Of a DNA stretch of 64,000 nt, positions 36,201 through 45,200 are shown in pieces (the stretch's first letter is position 1; every line of letters begins with the position of its first letter). The notes beneath the pieces are model-generated. The model saw only the letters and a program-made list of their open reading frames with translations, was not told the DNA's origin and made no database searches. The translations under genes and the position numbers were made by a program. The stretch lies in NCBI GenBank assembly GCA_922989275.2, contig OV277872.1, forward strand, positions 27,668,119-27,732,118, written 5' to 3'. The DNA is from Gari tellinella. Lineage: Eukaryota > Mollusca > Bivalvia > Cardiida > Psammobiidae.

Positions 36201-39200
36201 TGCCTGGACTTGTAGTGCTAAACTGTATTCTATACATGTGTTGTAATGAAGCCTATTCTTTATTTCTTCTAATGTCATTTTAACCCTTGAACCGGTTTCT
36301 TCATGCCAAATTAGCCACAAATACAGTAAAACTTATCTACAGTGAGTACTCAAAGACGGCAGCCAATAATATAGGAAACTGCTAATTATTAAGGCAGGGC
36401 AAAAGTAAAGCAGAATTTTAGAAAGCGCCAATAGGAGTTTTCTGATTTACTCTTTTCCTGCTTTAAGTAGCAAGTTACATCAGAGAATAGAGTGGGCACT
36501 TAAACAGATGCAGCTTAAAGCAGGGCACAAACATAAAGAAGGGGCTCAAAATACTTTTTTAAGTCCAATGAGATCTTTCTTTTGTACTTGTTTCCTGCTC
36601 TTTTTTTTAACCCTTTCCTCCCTGAAACCTCAATTGGACAATTCTAAGTTTAGTCGAGTCAATTTTTGGGGTTGAATTTTACAATATATGTCAGAATAAC
36701 AAACATTGTAGACCCTGATCAGAGGGCTCCTTAAGGAGCCCTCTGATCAGGGTTTACACTGTTTGCATTGGACAAGTGTACGCCTCACAGGTACACTCTT
36801 TGCTTATGACGCATATATGCGTGACTAGGGTTCAAAGAGTTAAGCAGAAAGCTGTCATAAGAGTCAAAGCTTCTTTCAAATGAGACTGCTGGAGATAAGT
36901 TAGACTGTATTGTAGTATTCTATTTTCTTCACATATTCAAACCCAAGTTTTTAGCTCACCTGGCACGTAGTACCAAGGTGAGCTTTTAGGATCGCTGGAT
37001 GTCCGTCGTCTGTCCGTCCGTCTACAATTGTTCGTTAACACTCTAGCAGGTTCAAATCTCATTGGATCTTGATGAAACTTGGTCACAATGTTTGCCTCAA
37101 TAAAATCTAGGTCAAGTTCGAATGTGGGTCAAAAACTAGGTCACTAGGTCAAATTATCGAAAAACCTTGTTAACACTCTAGAGGCTACAAATTTCATTGG
37201 ATCTTCATGAAACTTCATCAATATGATTGCCTCAATGGAATCTAGGCCAAGTTCGAATGTGGGTCATGTCCGGTCAAAAACTAGGTCACTAGGTCAAATC
37301 TTCGAAAAACCTTGTTAACACTCTAGAGACTACAAATTTCATTGGATCTTCATGAAACTTCATCAAAATGTTTGCCTTAATGAAATCTAGGTCAAGTTAA
37401 AATGTGGGTCATGTCTAATCAAAAACTAGGTCACAAGGTCGAATCATCGAAAAACCTTATTAACACTCTAGAGACTACAAATTTCATTTGATCTTCATAA
37501 AACTTGATGAAAAGGTTTGCCTCAATGAAATATAGGTCAATTTCAAATGTGGCTTATGTCTTGTCAAAAACTAGGTCACTAGGTCAAATCATCGAAAAAC
37601 CTCGTTAACACTCTAGAGACTACAAAATTCATTGAATCTTCATGAAACTTGAACAAAATGTTTGTCTCATTGAAATCGAGGTCAAGTTAGAATGAGGGTC
37701 ATGCCCGGTCAAAAACTTGGTCACACGGTGTACATGGTTACATGGTTACCAGGTGAGCGATTTAGGGCCATAGTGGCCCTTGTTTGTTAACAAGGCTATG
37801 TATTGCTATTTACGTATTTCTTTATGAATTCAATAAAAGGTTGTTCTCCTAACACACCTACTGTTCTTGTCATATTGCTAAAAGTATTTCTCCTTATGAC
37901 TGTATGCTCTGAAGATCAGCTTAATGCTTTACTAACATGCACAAAACCGATTTCCCTTTGCTAATGGATAAAATGGGATGTCTGCAAGTCTTAACACATT
38001 CAACCCTGGCGAATAAAACGGAATATGTATATTCATGACTGACAAACAGTACAAAATTAAAAGAGTACACTTATCCTATGCAAACAGTGTAGACAGTTAA
38101 AGCAACGTGAAAGTGAAACAGAGAGCTCCGTAAGAAGCTTGCTGTTTCACTTTCACCTTGCTTTAAGCAGTCACATGTCGTAAACACCTAATAACACAGT
38201 TTTGTGGTCGTATTAGAGAGGATTTACTGTATATGCTAAAATCAAGAGAAGGGTTAAGATTACTATAGCAAGATGAAAGTAAGGCAGAAAATCCACTTCA
38301 CTTTGAATATGCCCTTACCTCCTCCCATTGAGTGAAGAATAAAGAAACACTGCAGACAGTCACAGAACTCCGCCGCTCGTCGTATGATCTCACTCAGGTG
38401 CTCTCTATACTGGCCACCATACATTTTATGTCCCACAGCCCTGTAATTTCACAACAATCTCTGGTACTCAGAATATCTGATCAGGGTTTAAATTTCTTGA
38501 TCAATACCTCATATTTTAAGATAGATGTAAATGAGGTGCTGATCTGGCAACTTGTCCCCTCGAGTTGCGATATTACTGAAATACTGTTACAGCAACTTAA
38601 AACCCTATTTCAACAACAACCAATCCGAACAATCAACATGCAGGGCACCAGATAAGTGGAGTATTTCAAAAACTAAAATCTTTATTTCTACCTCAAACCC
38701 TATGGTGTCACTACTCATTAGAATCGTCTCTTCGAGACGATTCTAATGAGTAGTAACACCATAGGATTTGGTGCTGAAATAAGTGAGAAAATTTTGGATT
38801 TGTTAAGTTTACTCCTTCATATCAGGAGCCCTGCTATATGTACAAAATTGATAATCCACAAAATACTGAAATGTTTGAACTCTCTATCTTCTACAATAAA
38901 GGATTTTTACAGTTTTCCGCTATCACCCCTGAAACTTCAATGTATGATTCCAGTTTCTGAAAAAAAGTATTGTACAGTTTTTAGCTCACCTGAGCTAGCT
39001 CAGGGTGAGCTTTTGCAATCCTTGAATGTCCGGCGTTCATCGTTCGTCGTCCGTCGTCAACAATTTTAGTGTTTATTCTCTAGAGGTCACAATTTTAATC
39101 CAAACTTTCTGTAACTTGCTCAGATTGTATATTACCATAAGAGTTGGAATGAGTTCGATTATGGTTGAAATCTGACCCATAGATCAAGAGTTATGAACCT

Positions 39201-42200
39201 TTGAATTGCTGAAAATGCCATATTTAACAGTGTTTCACTCTAGAGGCCACAATTTTTATCCAAACTTTCTGTAACTTGCTCAGATTGTATATTACCATAA
39301 GAGTTCGAATGAGTTTGATTATGATTGAAATCAGACTAAAAGTTCAAGAGGTATCTACCTTTGAACTGCTGAAAATGCCATATTTAACAGTGTTTACCCT
39401 CTAGAGGCCACAATTTTTATCCAATCTATGTCAAACGTGCTCAGATTCAATATGACTATAGGAGTTCAGATGAGATTGATTATGATTGAAATCAGACGCA
39501 TAGGTCGAGTTATCTACCTTTGAATTGCTGAAAATGCCTTATTTAAGGGTGTTTACACTCTAGAGGCCACAGTTTTTACACAATCTTTCTCAAACTTGCT
39601 CATATTGTATATGACCTCAAGAGTTCAAATGAGTTTGATTATAGTTGTAATCAGACGCATAGGTCAAGAGTTATCTACCTTTGAATTGCTGAAAATGCCA
39701 TATTTAACAGTGTTTCTACTCTAGACGCCACAATTTTTATCCAGTCTTTTTCAAACTTGCTCAGATTGACCATTGTATATTACCATAAGAGTTGCAATAA
39801 GTGTGATTATGGTTGAAATCAAACTAATAGGTCAAAAGTTATCTGCCCTTAAATAGCTGAAAATGCCATATCTAACAGGGTTTACACTATTGCAACTACA
39901 GTTTTCATTGAATTTTGATTATACTTGCACACAAAGTATACAGCTATAAGTTCTCAAAAGAGTGCAATTAATTATTGTTGAAATCTTATTGTTGTGGCAA
40001 TAGTTATCTGCCCTTGATATACTTTAAAATGCTAGAAAAGGCTTCATTTCAGTTTAGTTTAGGTTCTAGATAAATCTGCCCTTGATGTACTCCACTATAC
40101 TAGAATTATGAGGTTGTATTCCAAAACTGTTTACATGCTATACTACAAATTTGAATGGATTTAGATTAAAAGGAGAGAAACAGAAAGGTAAAGCTATCAG
40201 GCTTCAGTACAAGAGGTGAGCGATATCAGGGCCTTCAGGCCCTCTTGTTTAAACTATTTATGGCTACTTTCTAAAATACATTTCAAACTGACAAACAGTT
40301 ATAGAGACTTAACTTTACTCCGAAATTGCTTTGCCTGTGTTGACAGTATTTTTCCGAAAGTTGACAATTTTACTGTCACCCTGTCAGACATGTGATATTT
40401 ATTTTATTATACCGAAATTCTGGGATTTAACCAGGAAATCTTGATCTTTCCTAAAGCTGGCTGGAACCATGAATCAGAATGTAACTAGATATCTAGATCT
40501 ACATGCGATTAAAAATGAAATTCTCTTTTTATATAAACAAGGGCCACTATGTCCCTAAATCGCTCACCTGGTACACCATGGCAAACTTGACCTATAGTGA
40601 CCTAGATTATGACTGGCCATGACTCACAATCAACCTCTAGAGTGTAAACAAGATTTTCCTATGATTTGACCTAGTTTTTGAACGGACACAATCCATATTT
40701 GATTTTGACCTAGATTTGATGTAGGCAAACATTCTGACAATATTTCATGCAGATCTAGTTAGAGTTGTAGCTTCGATTAGGTTAATATTGTTTTTCTTTG
40801 ATTTGACCTAGTGACCTAGTTTTCAACCAGACATCATTCAAAATTAACTGAGCTAGATATCAATGAGGCAAACAAGTTGAGCAAAATTCATTAAAATCCA
40901 ATGAGAGTTTTAGCATCTAGAGTGTTAACAAGTTTTCCCTATGATTTGACCTAGTGACCTAGTTTTTTACCCTAAATGACCCATATTTGAACTTGACCTA
41001 GGTATCAATTAGGCAAACATTCTGACCAAGTTGCATAAAGATCAGATAAATTTAAAGCCTCAAGAGTGTTAACAAGGTTTTTCTATGATTTGACCTAGTG
41101 ACCTAGTTTTTGACCGGACATGACCCATATTCAAACTTGACCTAGATATCAATAAGACAAACATGCTGACCATGTGTCCTCAAGATCCAATGAGATTTGT
41201 AGCCTCTAGAGTGTTAACAATGTTTTTCTATGATTTGACCTAGTGGTCTAGTTTTTGACCGGACATAACCCATATTCAAACTTGACCTAGATATCAATGA
41301 AACAAACATTCTGAAAAAGTTTCATCAAGATCTAATGAGATTTGTAGCCTCTAGACTGTTAAGGTTTTTCTATGATTTGACCTAGTGACCTAGATTTTGA
41401 CCGGACATAACCCATATTCGAACTTTACCTAGATATCAATGAGACAAACATTCTGACCAAGTTTCATCAAGATCCAATGAGACTTTTAGCCTCTAGAGTG
41501 TTAACAAGGTTTTTCTATGATTTGACCTAGTGACCTAGTTTTTGACCCAACATGACCCACATTCGAACTTGGCCTAGATTTCTACTAGACAAACATTGTG
41601 ACCAAGTTTCATGAAGATTGGAAGATATTTGTAGCTGCTAGAGTGTTACCAATTGTGGACGGACGGACGGACGACGTACGGCGGACATCCAGCGATCCTA
41701 AAAGCTCACCTTTGCACTACGTGCCAGGTGAGCTAAAAAAAAGATTGGAATTTAAACAAACTCTAACCTGTATCTCCCCATTATATAAATAAACGGGCAA
41801 AATTCCCATTTTGAATCTGACTTTTTATTTGCTCCATTTTGTCAACAAAAAACTGTAAATCCAAGTTTTAAAGCTGTCTAAAGTGACGCTTTGGTGTATT
41901 AGCATGGATTTTACATCATTTTCTGTTTGACGTCATTTAAGACATTCCGTTACCTATGGTAGCGGGCTACAGTATTTTTAAGACAGTAAATTTTTTCTCG
42001 CTGGGCCTGACAATATTTTTATGTCACTGTGGCCTATGGGAAATTAACATTGTAAATGACATTGAGGTATAATAACATCAGCTGCATCAGGTTCTGCTGT
42101 TATGAGCCTTAAAGTTAGTGTATAGATCCTCATCCAATTACCAGTTATTGCCAGCTCCGGACACATCTGTCAGTAACTGCTTGAAGTCAAACACTTCTTT

Positions 42201-45200
42201 CAGTGGGCCCTTCATCATCTCACTGACCACTCCCTCCTCCATGTCCACCAGCACCGCCTACCAAAACAAAGGGACACAACTCCACATACAGTCAAGGGAC
42301 AGAACTCCAGATAGTCAAATTCAAACTCAAATCTATGTCAAACTTGCTCATTCTAAAAGTGTACAAAGTGTATTATCGGTAATGACTTTTGCAAACAGTT
42401 TGTATCTAGATGTACATGTTACTCATATTGATCACAATCAAAATTACTTTTCACCTTAATTAAATGTGTGTTTTTTTAATACAAAGAATATCAATTTAAA
42501 TTCTTTTATTACTCTCAGTTCACAATTTTACATGAAAACATGAGGATAAAAAAAACCAGCCAATCCTTAGCACCTAACTCATTTTATGCAGGATACACTA
42601 GGCAAACAGTTTTGATCTCAGATCAGGCCCCACATTGTGGGGCCTGATCTGAGATCAGAACTGTTTGCAGCTAGTTCAGTGTTCTATCAAAAACTGCTTA
42701 AATCTTTTGCAAATATTTGAGTTATACCTGCTGCAGACGACATTATAAAATGGCCTCCAAATATTACCCAGCATACAATGGGTTAAAACAAATATAACTG
42801 AAACAAAAGTACCTACCCTTGCTTTGAGAGATTTAATTTTGCCTTTTCCCTGATGGAGGGGAATATCTGTCGGGTCCTCATAACGACTATCCACATTGCG
42901 GAAAAAGCTGCTCAGAGATTCATCATATGTTCCATGCTGAAAATATAACAAGTAAAAGACATTGAAAGTACATTGAGTTAACTGTTAATCCAGTCTTTCC
43001 CTTAGGTTTTTCAGACCACTTGCCCGAAACTGACAAAAACTGCTTTTTTCACTGTTATATGCCAAAGTCTGAAACAAATATCACTAATTCTGATGCAAAT
43101 ATCACTTGCCCAAATCAGAAACCACTTGCCTCTAGCGAGTGCATGCGTTAGGGCGAAGACTATTAATCTTGACACTTCAAAGGTTGTTGTTTCAAAGTAT
43201 AATAATGTGCTACTAAGAAGCTTTCTTCTTTACTCTCACCTTGCTTTAACCAATTACTCCATTGTCTGTTTCTAGTTTTAAAAACAGGTGGCCACTTAAA
43301 GCAGGTTGAAAGTAAAGCATTCTGCTTTACGTTTACCCTGATTTAAGCTTCTATCATCTAGGATATAGAAACTAATTCCTATGATACATATGCATGAATC
43401 ATGACTGTATGAAATGGAATTATTTTCTTCATTTAAAGGAGTAAATTAAATGTGTAAAAAGGTGTATTTATGGGGTAATGTGTTAAACATCCAACTGTCT
43501 ATTAATATGCTATATCAGTTCAATATGGGTGATTTGCAGTAGTGATTGTGGAGGAAAAGGTTCAAATGAAAATGTTCTGTTCTGTTCAGTATCAGTCAAC
43601 CGTCCAAAACAAATTGATCAGATTAACTCTTTCAACAAAAAGTAACTCTTGTGGGTTATAAGATTCCCTTGTGGATAATTTTAGTTACCAAAACATGAAC
43701 AAGGCTACTTGGAATTCTGGGTAGTTTAATAAATACTAGTCTAAATTAGCAAACAGTGTAGACCCAGATCAGAGGGCTCCCAAAGGAGCCCTCTGACCTG
43801 GGTCTACACTGTTTGCAGATGTAATGAGAATATTTTAACAGGTTCATGGTGTTGAAAGAGCTACATGTAGACATCACCCAAAAAGGCGTAAGTCTGCAAG
43901 ACAGGCCAGCCAGGGATAGACACTAACACTGATGATCTTCAACAACAAATTGAAAGAGCTAAAGGTTCTGTAATGAAAATCAACTAAACTTTCCAGCTTT
44001 CAAACTGACTTGTTCCCTACCTTGTTTACTGTTGCATGTTCACGTAAGGCCAGGTCCCAGAAACGGCAGCCAATCTGGTTTCCGCATTGACCAACTGAAA
44101 TGAGAAGAGAGTGTCATTAATCTCAGAATTCTTCAAGGTTTGTATGTATATGTATATACTTTTAACCCATTACCCCATAGCCTATTTCAAGTTTTGAAGA
44201 CAGATGATTACTTAAAGCAGGTTGAAAATAAAGCAGAATGCGCCATAAGGCGCATTCTGCTTTACTTTCAGTCTGCTTTAAGCTACAATCTACTTGGAAA
44301 AATAAAATATTTGTTATGAGACATTTCCATTATGGTATAATGTTGAACTATGTTCTTCAGTGGAGGAATAAAGTGATGGGGTAAAAAGGCGTATTTGTGG
44401 GATGATGGGTTAAAGCGACTCGCAACCGGATGGTGTACTTGTCAAAATAAAATAAAATACTCAAATAAAAGCAAATTTGTGGCATTATTTGGCTTCTGAC
44501 ATTAAAAAAATATGATCCGTCCAAAAAAAGTCTCAAGAATCGTCACCGAATCTTAGATTTTTAGATATTTTCCATCGTTTTTCTATACCGACTAGTAGAC
44601 GGTATAGTTGTTGCTGTTGCTTCTCTACACGGGCTCAGACATAAACACGAGCCGAATTACGAAGGTGTATGCACTTTCGACCGCAACACATTGAAATACG
44701 TTAAATCGATCCGAGATAAACGGATAGTTCCGTGGTCCATTGGTCTAAGCGGTTTCCCCTATTTTGCCTTCTGTCCGCCAATGCCGGGCCATGGGTTCGA
44801 ATCCCACCAGAGACCAATATTTTTTTTATTGAAATTCATTTTTTTTAAACAGAATTTCTTATCCTAAACTAATTCTTTACCATTTATATAAGCGTTTGAC
44901 ACATATTTACAAATTACTATTTTTAATGCACCATCTGGTTGCGAGTCGCTTTAAGAGAAAGGTGGTGTGCCAATTTATTGGAGCAGCTTTGTACAATGTT
45001 CAAGATGGAGTATAAAGTATGAAGCTACTCAATTTGTTCATCCTTGAAACTTCAAATGGAGTACTAGTATTTCGGACTGGCAGACGTATTCTAGGGGTAA
45101 CGCACCCGCTTACAACGTCAGGGGTTGCGAGTTTGATCCTCCGCGGGACCAAGTACTTGGGATGAGACTTTATAAAACCCAGCTTCGATGTATGAGTGCT

